The notes under the pieces were generated by a model, which did not search any database, was not told the DNA's origin, and worked only from the letters and a program-made list of their open reading frames with translations. A stretch of 64,000 bases of DNA from Oscillospiraceae bacterium (GTDB lineage Bacteria > Bacillota > Clostridia > Oscillospirales > Ruminococcaceae): the NCBI GenBank assembly GCA_017396665.1, contig JAFQLH010000077.1, positions 1-64,000 of the forward strand, in the 5' to 3' direction. This document shows, piece by piece, positions 48,028 through 56,076 of this stretch. The translations under genes were made by a program, and so were the position numbers. Position 1 is the first letter of the stretch. Every line of letters begins with the position of its first letter.

Positions 48028-48993
48028 ATGTACAACGAAATCAGACTTGAAAAATCACTTTACAACATCGACGGAAAGAATCTCACACAGGTGCTCAGCG
48101 CTCTTGACCCTGATGAAAACTACGAGGGCTCAGCTCTTTCTTCTCTTGACGCATTTGAAAGACAGCTCAAGCGTTTTGACATCAAGGTTTCAGGCAAGGA
48201 CTGTGACAGAGTTGAAAAGTTCTTTGCTGACTCGCAGTCCGCTGTTCTTTTCCCTGAATACGTGAGAAGAACAATCAAGCAGGGCATGGACGAGGCAAGC
48301 TTCCTTCCTGAAATCACTGCTGCGGTAGGCTACACAGACGGCATTGACTTCAGAGGTCTTACAATCACCTCTGAGGCTGACGATGTTGTAGCACAGGGCG
48401 TAAAGCTCCCTGAAACAGTAGCTTCTCTTGCTTCCTCTGCAACTGCTGTAAAGAAGTTCGGCAGAAAGCTCTCCTGCACCTACGAGTCAATCAGAAAGCA
48501 GAGAATTGAGGCTCTCTCAGTTGTTCTCAGAAGCATTGGCGCTAAGATTGCAAGACACATCAACCTTGAGGCAGTAAATGTACTTATGGACGGTGTTTCA
48601 GCTACTTCTGTGGCAGGCTCAGAAATCGCATACTCTGACCTTGCTTCATTCTGGGCTTCACTCTCTCAGTATGATATGACAACAATCGTTACTACACCTG
48701 CTGTTATGGCGCAGATTCTTGCACTTGATGAAATGAAGTACTGCGTAAACGACTTTATGGCAACAGGCAAGGTTAAGACACCATACGGTGTTACAATCGT
48801 AAAGTGCTCAAACCTTGAAACTGACGCACTCATCGGTCTTGACAGAAGCTGTGCTCTTGAGAGCGTATTTGCAACAGATGTTATCGTTGACTTTGACAAG
48901 CTTATGTCAACACAGTGCGAAGAAATCGCTTGCTCAGTTATGGTAGGCTTCTCCAAGGTTGCACCTGACGCAGTTGCAGTAATGAACGCTTAA
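48028..48993 (+). CDS. Phage major capsid protein (HK97-fold type)
   Basis: 321-residue capsid-type protein. After a charged N-terminal arm come FPEYVRRTIKQGMDEASFLPEITAAVGYTDGIDFRGL, IRKQRIEALSVVLRSIGAKIARHINLEA and a C-terminal domain ending EEIACSVMVGFSKVAPDAVAVMN, the layout of HK97-like capsids. GGAGG precedes the ATG. Unlike its neighbours it encodes nearly all arginines with AGA and none with AGG, and favours CTT/CTC, resembling highly expressed host genes such as prs. Confidence 0.85.
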   Translation: MYNEIRLEKSLYNIDGKNLTQVLSALDPDENYEGSALSSLDAFERQLKRFDIKVSGKDCDRVEKFFADSQSAVLFPEYVRRTIKQGMDEASFLPEITAAVGYTDGIDFRGLTITSEADDVVAQGVKLPETVASLASSATAVKKFGRKLSCTYESIRKQRIEALSVVLRSIGAKIARHINLEAVNVLMDGVSATSVAGSEIAYSDLASFWASLSQYDMTTIVTTPAVMAQILALDEMKYCVNDFMATGKVKTPYGVTIVKCSNLETDALIGLDRSCALESVFATDVIVDFDKLMSTQCEEIACSVMVGFSKVAPDAVAVMNA

Positions 48994-49025
48994 ATCTATC
49001 ACAAAAAGGCAAAGGGGGGCTTTAT

Positions 49026-49379
49026 ATTTTCACCTTTGACAAACAAAAGATTGTAAGGCTCGTATGTGCTTCACTGCACATTCACGAGGATGACAGCGAG
49101 GTAATTTCAGAGCTTTGCGATGACGCCTGCGGCTATGTTTCATCACTTCTTTGCAGAGAGCCTGCAAACGAGGCTCAGGTATCCTTATGCGAGAGGGCTG
49201 TAGCGGCAATTGTGATTTACGACTACACTCAGGTTAAGGCTGCCTGCACGGGACTCGGCACTGACGGAAGGACGCCGTCGGTACAGCACGCAAAGGAAAT
49301 GATGGATCTTGCATTTTCAAGGCTCGGCGGACTTATCCGTGACACAGGAGTATTCTACTTTTCGGAGGTTGACGGCTGA
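49026..49379 (+). CDS. Phage head-tail connector-like protein with ATT start
   Basis: A 117-residue frame that is missed if only ATG/GTG/TTG starts are allowed. AAAGGGGGG (49011-49019) is followed after six bases by ATT (49026); no standard start occurs until a GTG in the middle of the gene. The product begins with initiator then FTFDKQKIVRLVCASLHI and continues CERAVAAIVIYDYTQVKAAC and HAKEMMDLAFSRLGGLIRDTGVFYFSEVDG, an all-helical pattern like gp6/YqbG connectors. The stop TGA overlaps the next ATG (TGATG). The gene fills the capsid-to-tail-completion slot. Confidence 0.75.
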   Translation: MFTFDKQKIVRLVCASLHIHEDDSEVISELCDDACGYVSSLLCREPANEAQVSLCERAVAAIVIYDYTQVKAACTGLGTDGRTPSVQHAKEMMDLAFSRLGGLIRDTGVFYFSEVDG

Positions 49380-49762
49380 TGGGCTTCAGAGACTTTGTAA
49401 GGGAGCTTTTTGAAAGTGCGGACTTTATCGTAGCAGACGGCTTTTGCGAGGGGGACATAAAAGTCCCCTCGTCTGCTGTTTACGCTGTATTGCGTATAGA
49501 TTCCGCAAGACAGGGTTCGGTATGCTGTGACCTTTCGGGGAACAGATACGGCGAGATACACTACACCGCCATTGTACAGGCGTACTCTGATAGTTGCGGT
49601 ATTGACGCACTTGACAAGGCTCTTGAAAAATTACAGGCACACACGCTTGACGATTCATACCAAGGTGCAAGACTTGAGATACAGTCACCCTGCTATGACT
49701 CCAAGGCGGGCAGGATAAGACGTGATGTAAAGCTTTGTGCATATGAGCTTTACACGATATGA
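49379..49762 (+). CDS. Phage tail-completion / minor capsid-like protein
   Basis: 127 residues, starting in the TGATG overlap with the connector gene. The layout MGFRDFVRELFESADFIVADGFCEGDIKVPS, AVLRIDSARQGSVCCDL and HYTAIVQAYSDSCGIDALDKALEKLQ...RLEIQSPCYDSKAGRIRRDVKLCAYELYT is that of small head-closure or tail-terminator proteins (an alpha/beta protein with a terminal strand). Assignment is by position and size. Confidence 0.6.
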   Translation: MGFRDFVRELFESADFIVADGFCEGDIKVPSSAVYAVLRIDSARQGSVCCDLSGNRYGEIHYTAIVQAYSDSCGIDALDKALEKLQAHTLDDSYQGARLEIQSPCYDSKAGRIRRDVKLCAYELYTI

Positions 49763-49777
49763 CGGGAGGCAGACAAA

Positions 49778-50110
49778 ATGGCAAATATAAAAATCGACCT
49801 TACGGGAAGAATTCTTGAGGCTGACTCATACAGCTTTTCGATGAAGGACAGGCTGTCTTACGTTCCCTTCATAACCGGCAACATCAAGCCTGCGATTGTC
49901 GGAAAGCTTCCGCTTGAGATAAAGGTAACGGGCTTAATCCCTCAATCACAGCAGTTACCCTTCATTTCGGCTATGACACCGCTTGTGGCGGTAGCAGGTC
50001 AGACTCTCAAGATAGATAACTTCACCTACTCGGTAACTCTTGACCGATTTGAGCTTAAAAGCTGTGATGACAGTGCTTTTTTGCGCTACGAGCTACTGAT
50101 GCACAGGTAA
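49778..50110 (+). CDS. Phage-module protein of unknown function
   Basis: 110 residues, mostly beta-strand: MANIKIDLTGRILEADSYSFSMKDRLSYVPFITGNIKPAIVGKLPLEIKVTGL and VAVAGQTLKIDNFTYSVTLDRFELK. GGGAGG precedes the ATG. Position between tail-completion and hub-like genes suggests a tail or baseplate component, but I do not recognise the family. Confidence 0.6.
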   Translation: MANIKIDLTGRILEADSYSFSMKDRLSYVPFITGNIKPAIVGKLPLEIKVTGLIPQSQQLPFISAMTPLVAVAGQTLKIDNFTYSVTLDRFELKSCDDSAFLRYELLMHR

Positions 50111-50129
50111 CATCGGGAGGTACAGGCTT

Positions 50130-51062
50130 ATGATTTTCCGTATAATTTTCCTGTATGCTTCAGGCAGTCAGAGCACTATTACAGATATAATTTCCTTAAG
50201 CTTCACAAAAGAGCGCTACACTCCCTACACCAAGCTTTCGGGCAAGGTATGGTTTGAGTCTGCTCCTGAAGAAATCAAGGGAATTGTACTGAGCGGTCCT
50301 GACGGAGCTTTACACATAGGGATTGCAGACAACGTTTCCTATCAGCGTAGCGAGGGCAAGACAATTGTTTCCTTCTCGTCGAGGGGATACACCTGTGCAC
50401 TTGCTCACAATCAGCTTACTCCGGGGCTTTATCCCAATGTAACTCTCAGAGGAATACTGAGCAATGACATTTCACTTCCTTACGTTACATACGAGAATAT
50501 GTCAGACACGATAGACTACATTTTCGTCAAGGAAAACGACACCATGTGGGATGCGGCTGCGGCTTTTGCAAGAAAGCTCGGCGGTGACTATCCTTACATT
50601 TCAGGCTCAAACAACGTCAGGGTTACAAGGGACCCGGGCACTTCTTTACTCAGCGTTTCTTCGGAAAAGCTTGTTTCGGAGGAGGTCGGTCAGAACTACA
50701 CGAGGGTAGTTTCACACCTTCATATGAAGGACCTTGAGGGCAGCTACAACACCTACAATCTCACAAATCAGCAGGCTGTTGACAGGCAGCTTGTAAGACA
50801 CAGGCACATCTCTTTTGACCGCCAGTGGCTGAGCAATCCCGATGAGGCTCTGAGAAGCGCTATTGACTACTCCATGCGTGGAATAAGGTACAATAAGGTA
50901 CGTATTGAGGGTTATCTCAAGGCAGAGCTCAGGCAGTACGCCAGCGTATCCTGTCAGAGCTTTGATATCACACGCCGTGAAATCAGCAGGATAGACCTTT
51001 CGCTTTCTGAAAAGGGCATTTTTACGACACTCTGGTTTTACGATGACAGCTACACGCAGTAG
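50130..51062 (+). CDS. Phage tail hub / late-control-D-like protein
   Basis: 310 residues: ISLSFTKERYTPYTKLSGKVWFES, a middle ILSNDISLPYVTYENMSDTIDYIFVKENDTMWDAAAAFARKLGGDYPYISGSNNVRV with a LysM-like pattern, and a C-terminal IRYNKVRIEGYLKAELRQYASVSCQSFDITRREISRIDLSL. This is the arrangement of XkdQ/gpD-type baseplate hub proteins. It is the last gene of the module and is followed by a strong terminator; no tape measure or tube gene precedes it. Confidence 0.6.
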   Translation: MIFRIIFLYASGSQSTITDIISLSFTKERYTPYTKLSGKVWFESAPEEIKGIVLSGPDGALHIGIADNVSYQRSEGKTIVSFSSRGYTCALAHNQLTPGLYPNVTLRGILSNDISLPYVTYENMSDTIDYIFVKENDTMWDAAAAFARKLGGDYPYISGSNNVRVTRDPGTSLLSVSSEKLVSEEVGQNYTRVVSHLHMKDLEGSYNTYNLTNQQAVDRQLVRHRHISFDRQWLSNPDEALRSAIDYSMRGIRYNKVRIEGYLKAELRQYASVSCQSFDITRREISRIDLSLSEKGIFTTLWFYDDSYTQ

Positions 51063-51071
51063 CACACACAT

Positions 51072-51108
51072 ATCCCCTGACTTTCACTCAGAGTCGGGGG
51101 ATTTTTTT
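51072..51108 (+). terminator. Terminator ending the phage module
   Basis: ATCCCCTGACT/AGTCGGGGGAT hairpin (one G-T pair) followed by seven T residues, ten bases after the hub-like gene. Confidence 0.9.
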
Positions 51109-51184
51109 GCTTGATAAAATGCCCAAAAAGGCACTTGCTTATTTGTTACATATGCCAAAGTTACACACGCCTTTTTTATACACC

Positions 51185-51213
51185 TTGACAAATGAAGACA
51201 GATGTATTATAGT
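51185..51213 (+). promoter_or_regulatory. Promoter of the CobU-like/PilT operon
   Basis: TTGACA (51185-51190), 17-bp spacer, TATAGT (51208-51213). Confidence 0.85.
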
Positions 51214-51249
51214 TAATATATAATACTTATTATTAAAAGGGGGATACGT

Positions 51250-51795
51250 ATGTCAACTATCACAGTAGTAACAGGCGGTGCAGCAAGTGGTAAGACCCGT
51301 TGGGCTATAAACTACTTTGCAACCTGTGACAACGTTCTTTACATTCACACAGGAAAGACTCTCTCTGAGGACATCAGACGCAGAATCGAATTCAACAACG
51401 CAAAGAACGAGATTATGTGGGATATCCTTGATGATGTTGACAATCCCTGTGAGCTTATAAAAGACCACAAGTTCTTCATCTTTGACGGTATTGTTTCTTA
51501 CACAAAGAAGATTATGTCAAAGGAAATCGGAGATGATGTAAGCTCTGTTACATACGAGCAGAAGAAGAGCCTTGAGGCTAAGATAATCGCTGACGTTCAG
51601 GGCATGATGCACGACGTTGAAAAGCTCAAGGGAGATATGGTTATAATCACAGTTGAGACCGGCTTCTCTGTTTCACCTACCGACCCTTATCAGGCACTTT
51701 TACGTGAAATCGTTGGTACTGTAAACCAGAGAATTGCAAACATTGCTCACGAGGTATACCTCTCAACAAGCGGTATACAGTTTAAAATCAAGTAA
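51250..51795 (+). CDS. Divergent CobU-like P-loop protein
   Basis: 181 residues with the CobU fold: TVVTGGAASGKTRWA (P-loop at 9-16), FFIFDGIVSYTKKIM, and the C-terminal VGTVNQRIANIAHEVYLSTSGIQFKIK, which matches the GxxNQxxAxxADxVxxxxxGxxxxLK end of adenosylcobinamide kinases. The RIxxHxxRR segment holding the guanylylated histidine in true CobU reads RIEFNNAKNEIMW here, so that His is missing. No cobalamin genes are nearby. It is probably a repurposed nucleotide-binding protein. It shares an operon with pilT (17-bp gap). Confidence 0.7.
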   Translation: MSTITVVTGGAASGKTRWAINYFATCDNVLYIHTGKTLSEDIRRRIEFNNAKNEIMWDILDDVDNPCELIKDHKFFIFDGIVSYTKKIMSKEIGDDVSSVTYEQKKSLEAKIIADVQGMMHDVEKLKGDMVIITVETGFSVSPTDPYQALLREIVGTVNQRIANIAHEVYLSTSGIQFKIK

Positions 51796-51812
51796 TCGAG
51801 GGGGAAACGACC

Positions 51813-52895
51813 ATGTCATTTACAGTTGAAGATTTAATTTATTTTGCAAGAGAGCAGAAGGCATCAGACATTCACCTTACAGTTGGTGCTCCTACTGTTT
51901 TCAGAATCAACGGCAAGCTTGAAAGACTTGAAGACATTGAAGATGAAGTAGTTAACAGAACCATTCTCTCAATGCTTTCCGCAGACCAGGAGAAGCGTCT
52001 TGGCGCAGGCGAGGACATTGACTTCTCATTTGAGACATCAGACGGCTCAAGACAGAGAGTTAACGTATTCCACCAGAGCGGTAAGATTGCAGCTTCTATC
52101 CGTCTTCTCAACTCGAAGGTTCCTTCCTTCGGTGAGCTCGGACTTCCTACAAAGATTCTCACAGACCTTTGTACACTTCAGAAGGGTCTTGTACTTATCA
52201 CAGGTGCAACAGGCTCCGGTAAGTCCACAACAATGGCTGCTATGGTAAACCACATCAACAAGACACGTCCTTGTCATATTCTCACAATTGAAGACCCTAT
52301 CGAATACAGATACGCTTCAGGTATGGCTACCATTCACCAGAGAGAAATCGGCGAAGACGTTGCTACATTTGACGGAGCGCTCAGAAGTGCACTTCGTGAA
52401 GACCCGGACGTTATTCTCATCGGAGAAATGAGAGACTACGAGACAATTTCTCTTGCTATCACTGCTGCTGAAACAGGACATCTTGTTATCGCTTCTCTCC
52501 ATACAACAAACGCTCCGCAGACTATCGACAGAATTATCGACGTATTCCCTACAAACTCTCAGGGACAGGTTCGTTCACAGCTTTCACAGCTTCTCAAGGC
52601 AGTTATTTCTCAGATTCTCGTTCCTACAAGAGATGGCAAGGGCAGAGTTGCTGCACTTGAAATCCTTCTTGGTAACGATGCTGTTGCTAACATGATTCGT
52701 ACAGAAAAGGGACATCAGCTTCCTTCCATCATGTCAAACTCTGCATCAGGAATGTGCCTGATGAACGACAGCTTGAAGCGTCTTTTCCAGACAGGAAAGA
52801 TTTCTCGTGCAGATGCGCTTGAGTACTCTCCTAACAGACCGGGACTTGAAGAAATCATCGGTGCTGTTGCTGCTGTTCCGGGCTTTGATATGTAA
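51813..52895 (+). CDS. pilT: Type IV pilus retraction ATPase PilT
   Basis: 360-residue hexameric secretion ATPase. The N-terminal PAS-like domain shows ASDIHLTVGAPTVFRINGKL. Walker A GATGSGKST is near 129-137, the Asp box IEDPIEYRY follows, then Walker B PDVILIGEMRD and the His box GHLVIASLHTTNA. The PilT-specific AIRMRE-like C-terminal region is represented by SNSASGMCLMNDSL. It powers pilus retraction, twitching or DNA uptake. No other pilus genes are in the window. Codon use is that of a well-expressed gene. Confidence 0.92.
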   Translation: MSFTVEDLIYFAREQKASDIHLTVGAPTVFRINGKLERLEDIEDEVVNRTILSMLSADQEKRLGAGEDIDFSFETSDGSRQRVNVFHQSGKIAASIRLLNSKVPSFGELGLPTKILTDLCTLQKGLVLITGATGSGKSTTMAAMVNHINKTRPCHILTIEDPIEYRYASGMATIHQREIGEDVATFDGALRSALREDPDVILIGEMRDYETISLAITAAETGHLVIASLHTTNAPQTIDRIIDVFPTNSQGQVRSQLSQLLKAVISQILVPTRDGKGRVAALEILLGNDAVANMIRTEKGHQLPSIMSNSASGMCLMNDSLKRLFQTGKISRADALEYSPNRPGLEEIIGAVAAVPGFDM

Positions 52896-52918
52896 CTCAC
52901 CTTTAGCAAAAAACACTT

Positions 52919-52943
52919 GCGGCTACGCTTTATGCGTAGCCGC
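52919..52943 (+). terminator. Terminator of pilT
   Basis: Perfect 10-bp stem GCGGCTACGC/GCGTAGCCGC followed by TTATTTTTAT. A second hairpin (ATGCCCTTTT/AAAAGGGCAT, 52951-52978) follows at once. Confidence 0.85.
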
Positions 52944-52982
52944 TTATTTTTATGCCCTTTTAGCTTTAAAAGGGCATAAAAA

Positions 52983-53004
52983 CGCCCACGGCGAAGCGTG
53001 GGCG
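52983..53004 (-). terminator. Terminator of the isomerase-family gene
   Basis: CGCCCACG/CGTGGGCG stem with a T-run on the minus strand, 14 bp beyond the stop codon at 53018. Confidence 0.8.
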
Positions 53005-53017
53005 GTGTTTTTTGCGT

Positions 53018-54505
53018 TTATGCAAATGGGTTTTCTGTTGGGTAACGGTCACCCTTTGGGTGATTATAATCAATCTCGTCGATTGCAACGCCGAGGTACT
53101 TGAAGATTTCGTAGAGAGTCTTTCCGTAGTGACCGAATACAACTGCGCCGTGGTGTGGGTAGTTCTTTTCGATAAGAACGTGACGGTAGAATCTTCCCAT
53201 TTCAGGAATAGCGAACACGCCGATTGCACCGAATGAGCATGTAGCAACAGGAAGAACCTCGCCCTGTGCAACGTAAGCTCTGAGCTTAGCGTCAGATGTG
53301 CTCTGGAGACGGTAGAATGTGATATCGCCCGGCTTAATGTCGCCTTCGAGAGTACCGTTTGTACACTCCTGTGGAAGGCTTCTAGCCATAATCTTCTGGT
53401 ACTTCATCTCACCGAAGGAGAGCTTGCAGATTGGTGTGTTACCGCAGTGGAAGCCCATGAATGTATCCTTGAGAGTGTAGTCATATGTACCCTTGATATT
53501 TGCCTCGTACATATCTGCAGGAACAGAGTTGTTGATGTCGAGGAGTGTAACAGCGTCCTTGCTGATTACTGTACCGATGTACTCGCTGAGTGCGCCGTAG
53601 ATGTCAACTTCGCAGGAAACAGGGATGCCCTTTGCTGTAAGACGTGAGTTTACATAGCAAGGTACAAATCCGAACTGTGTCTGGAATGCAGGCCAGCACT
53701 TGCCGGCAATTGCTACGAATTCACGGCTGCCCTTATGACCTTCAACCCAGTCAAGAAGAGTAAGCTCATACTGAGCGAGCTTTTCGAGAACCTCAGGCTT
53801 CTTATTACCGGCACCGAGCTCTGCTTCCATTTCTGCAACAACAGAAGGGATTCTAGCGTCGCCCTTGTGGTTGTTATAAGCTTCGAAGAGGTCGAGCTCT
53901 GAGTTTTCCTCAATTTCAACACCTACGTTGTAGAGCTGCTTGATAGGAGCGTTACAAGCGAGGAAGTCCTGAGGACGTGGGCCGAATGAAATAATCTTGA
54001 GATTTCTGATTGCGATGATTGCTCTTGCGATTGGTGCAAATTCAGCAATCATATCAGCACATTCCTCTGCTGTACCTACAGGGTACTCAGGGATATATGC
54101 CTTGAGGTTACGAAGCTTAAGGTTGTAGCTTGCGTTGAGCATACCGCAGTATGCGTCGCCTCTGCCGTCGAGCATATCGCCTGAAGATGTTTCAGCGGCT
54201 GCAACCATCATTGCAGGACCGTCGAAATACTTAACGAGCAGTGTTTCAGGTGTTTCCGGACCGAAGTTTCCGAGGAAAACAACGAGGGCATTACAGTTGT
54301 TATCGTTTACATCTGCCAGTGCCTTCATCATATCCTTTTCGTTTTCGATACAGATTGGACATTCGTAGAGATTATCGCCATACTTCTCCTTGTATGCATT
54401 TGCGAGGAGCTTTCTGCGGTTCTCTGACAGACTCATTGGGAAGCAGTCACGGCTTACAGCAACAAGTCCGATTTTTTCGGTAGGGATATTGCCTATACGA
54501 TTCAT
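53018..54505 (-). CDS. L-fucose/L-arabinose isomerase family protein
   Basis: 495 residues from the ATG at 54505 (AGAGG upstream; a longer frame adds seven residues). The fold fits the FucI/AraA superfamily: NALVVFLGNFGPETPETLLVKYF, ISFGPRPQDFLACNAPI, the acidic SCEVDIYGALSEYIG (metal-binding Glu/Asp region), DTFMGFHCGNTPICKL and YPHHGAVVFGHYGKTLYEIFKYLGV. It interconverts an aldose and a ketose, but which sugar cannot be read from the sequence. There are no sugar kinase or aldolase neighbours. Confidence 0.85.
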   Translation of the reverse strand: MNRIGNIPTEKIGLVAVSRDCFPMSLSENRRKLLANAYKEKYGDNLYECPICIENEKDMMKALADVNDNNCNALVVFLGNFGPETPETLLVKYFDGPAMMVAAAETSSGDMLDGRGDAYCGMLNASYNLKLRNLKAYIPEYPVGTAEECADMIAEFAPIARAIIAIRNLKIISFGPRPQDFLACNAPIKQLYNVGVEIEENSELDLFEAYNNHKGDARIPSVVAEMEAELGAGNKKPEVLEKLAQYELTLLDWVEGHKGSREFVAIAGKCWPAFQTQFGFVPCYVNSRLTAKGIPVSCEVDIYGALSEYIGTVISKDAVTLLDINNSVPADMYEANIKGTYDYTLKDTFMGFHCGNTPICKLSFGEMKYQKIMARSLPQECTNGTLEGDIKPGDITFYRLQSTSDAKLRAYVAQGEVLPVATCSFGAIGVFAIPEMGRFYRHVLIEKNYPHHGAVVFGHYGKTLYEIFKYLGVAIDEIDYNHPKGDRYPTENPFA

Positions 54506-54537
54506 ATATAAAACCTCTTTTCTCATAATATATTTTC

Positions 54538-54566
54538 ATTATACCACAAAGCTTTTATATTTTCAA
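54538..54566 (-). promoter_or_regulatory. Promoter of the isomerase-family gene
   Basis: Minus-strand TTGAAA (54561-54566), 17-bp spacer, TATAAT (54538-54543). Confidence 0.85.
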
Positions 54567-54583
54567 CTATAAAAACAAAAAAA

Positions 54584-54609
54584 TCGCAGAAGCTTTTTTG
54601 CCTCTGCGA
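54584..54609 (-). terminator. Terminator of trkA-trkH
   Basis: TCGCAGA...TCTGCGA hairpin with a T-run on the minus strand, just after the trkH stop. Confidence 0.85.
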
Positions 54610-54616
54610 AATTCTT

Positions 54617-56062
54617 TTAAAAGCTCTTTCTCCACACTGATGGAAAGATAAGGATTATGAGCGGCAGGCACTCAAGTCTTCCCAGCAGCATATCAAACGA
54701 AAGGACATATTTTGAGAAGTCGGAATAGTGACCGAAATTGGCTGTCGGGCCTACCTCGTTTATACCGGGTCCGATGTTATTTATACACGTTACCACCGAT
54801 GTAAAGGTTGTACCGAAATCTTTATTATTTATTGCCAAAAGCAACATCGACACCATCATAAGTGCCAGATATATTATGAGATAACTCTGAACACCGTGTA
54901 CAGTTTCTACGTCCATTGTTTTATCGTCAGACTTAACTATATTGACTGACTTCGGGTGGATAAGCTTCTTTAGATACTTCTTTGCGCTTTTGAACATTAT
55001 GATAAATCTCTGCACCTTAAAGCCGCCGCCCGTTGAACCTGCACAGGCACCGACAAACATAAGGATAATAAGTATCATCTGCGACAGCATAGGCCATGTA
55101 CAGAAATCCGCTGTTCCGTATCCCGTAGAGGTCATTATTGCAACCACCTGGAATATTGCATATCTGAAGCTCTTGCCTATCGTATTATATATCGGCATAA
55201 TGTTGAGCATAATGACAGCTGTAGCTATTGCAATTACTGTCATATACACCTTGAGCTCTGTGTTCTTCCAGACCTCCTTGAACCTCTTTATGAGCATAAA
55301 GAAGTAGAGGCTGAAGTTTACGCCGAAAAGGAACATTGAAACTGTGATTACGCCTTCGATATAAGCGGAACCATAGTGTCCTATTCCTGCGTTCTTTATA
55401 CTGAAACCGCCTGTACCTGCTGCGCCCATTGCGTGACAGACGCTGTCAAACAGCGGCATTCCGCCAAACAGCAGGAAAATGGCTGTCAGCACTGTAAGTG
55501 CGGTATATATGATATAGAGATATCTTGCTGTATTCTTTCCCTTAGGCACGATTTTTCCGACCTGCGGTCCGGCACACTCAGCCTTCATAAGGTGGAGTGC
55601 ATCAGACGATGACGGCATTATTGCGATAAACAGGACAAGTACTCCCATACCGCCTACCCAGTGGGTAAAGCTTCTCCAGAAGAGCATACCTCTTGACAGT
55701 CCCTCGACATTTGAAAGGATTGTCGCACCCGTTGTAGTAAAGCCTGATATACTTTCAAAAATTGCATCGGCTATTGACGGTATTTCGCCGCTCACATAGA
55801 ATGGCAGTGCACCTGCCAGCGGGTAGAGCACCCACAGAAGTGCGGCTATCACGAGACCTTCTCTTGCATACATCTGCTTATTCTTGGGCTTGAGTATTGT
55901 AAGCGGAAGCGACACGAGTGCGACACACACCGCTACGAGCAGAAACACGAGCGCTGTATCAGTTTCAGAATAATACAGGCTTACAAGTGCAGGCAGGAGA
56001 AACAGCGATGCTCCGATGAGCATTGCCTTTGAAAGATAATGAAACACGATTGATTTATTCAT
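54617..56062 (-). CDS. trkH: TrkH family potassium uptake protein
   Basis: K+-translocating membrane subunit of the Trk/Ktr system, 481 residues with about ten transmembrane helices in four M1-P-M2 repeats. Filter-like loops are visible at SGFTTTGATIL, MGAAGTGGFSIKN, MTSTGYGTADF and CINNIGPGINEVGPTANF. It follows trkA by 14 bp and is probably controlled by it. Confidence 0.95.
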   Translation of the reverse strand: MNKSIVFHYLSKAMLIGASLFLLPALVSLYYSETDTALVFLLVAVCVALVSLPLTILKPKNKQMYAREGLVIAALLWVLYPLAGALPFYVSGEIPSIADAIFESISGFTTTGATILSNVEGLSRGMLFWRSFTHWVGGMGVLVLFIAIMPSSSDALHLMKAECAGPQVGKIVPKGKNTARYLYIIYTALTVLTAIFLLFGGMPLFDSVCHAMGAAGTGGFSIKNAGIGHYGSAYIEGVITVSMFLFGVNFSLYFFMLIKRFKEVWKNTELKVYMTVIAIATAVIMLNIMPIYNTIGKSFRYAIFQVVAIMTSTGYGTADFCTWPMLSQMILIILMFVGACAGSTGGGFKVQRFIIMFKSAKKYLKKLIHPKSVNIVKSDDKTMDVETVHGVQSYLIIYLALMMVSMLLLAINNKDFGTTFTSVVTCINNIGPGINEVGPTANFGHYSDFSKYVLSFDMLLGRLECLPLIILIFPSVWRKSF

Positions 56063-56076
56063 ATCATTTTACTCCG

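Noticed and set aside
48028..48993. Capsid gene as an encapsulin nanocompartment
   Set aside because: It is flanked by terminase, portal and connector genes and has no cargo enzyme gene beside it, so a phage capsid is the simpler reading.
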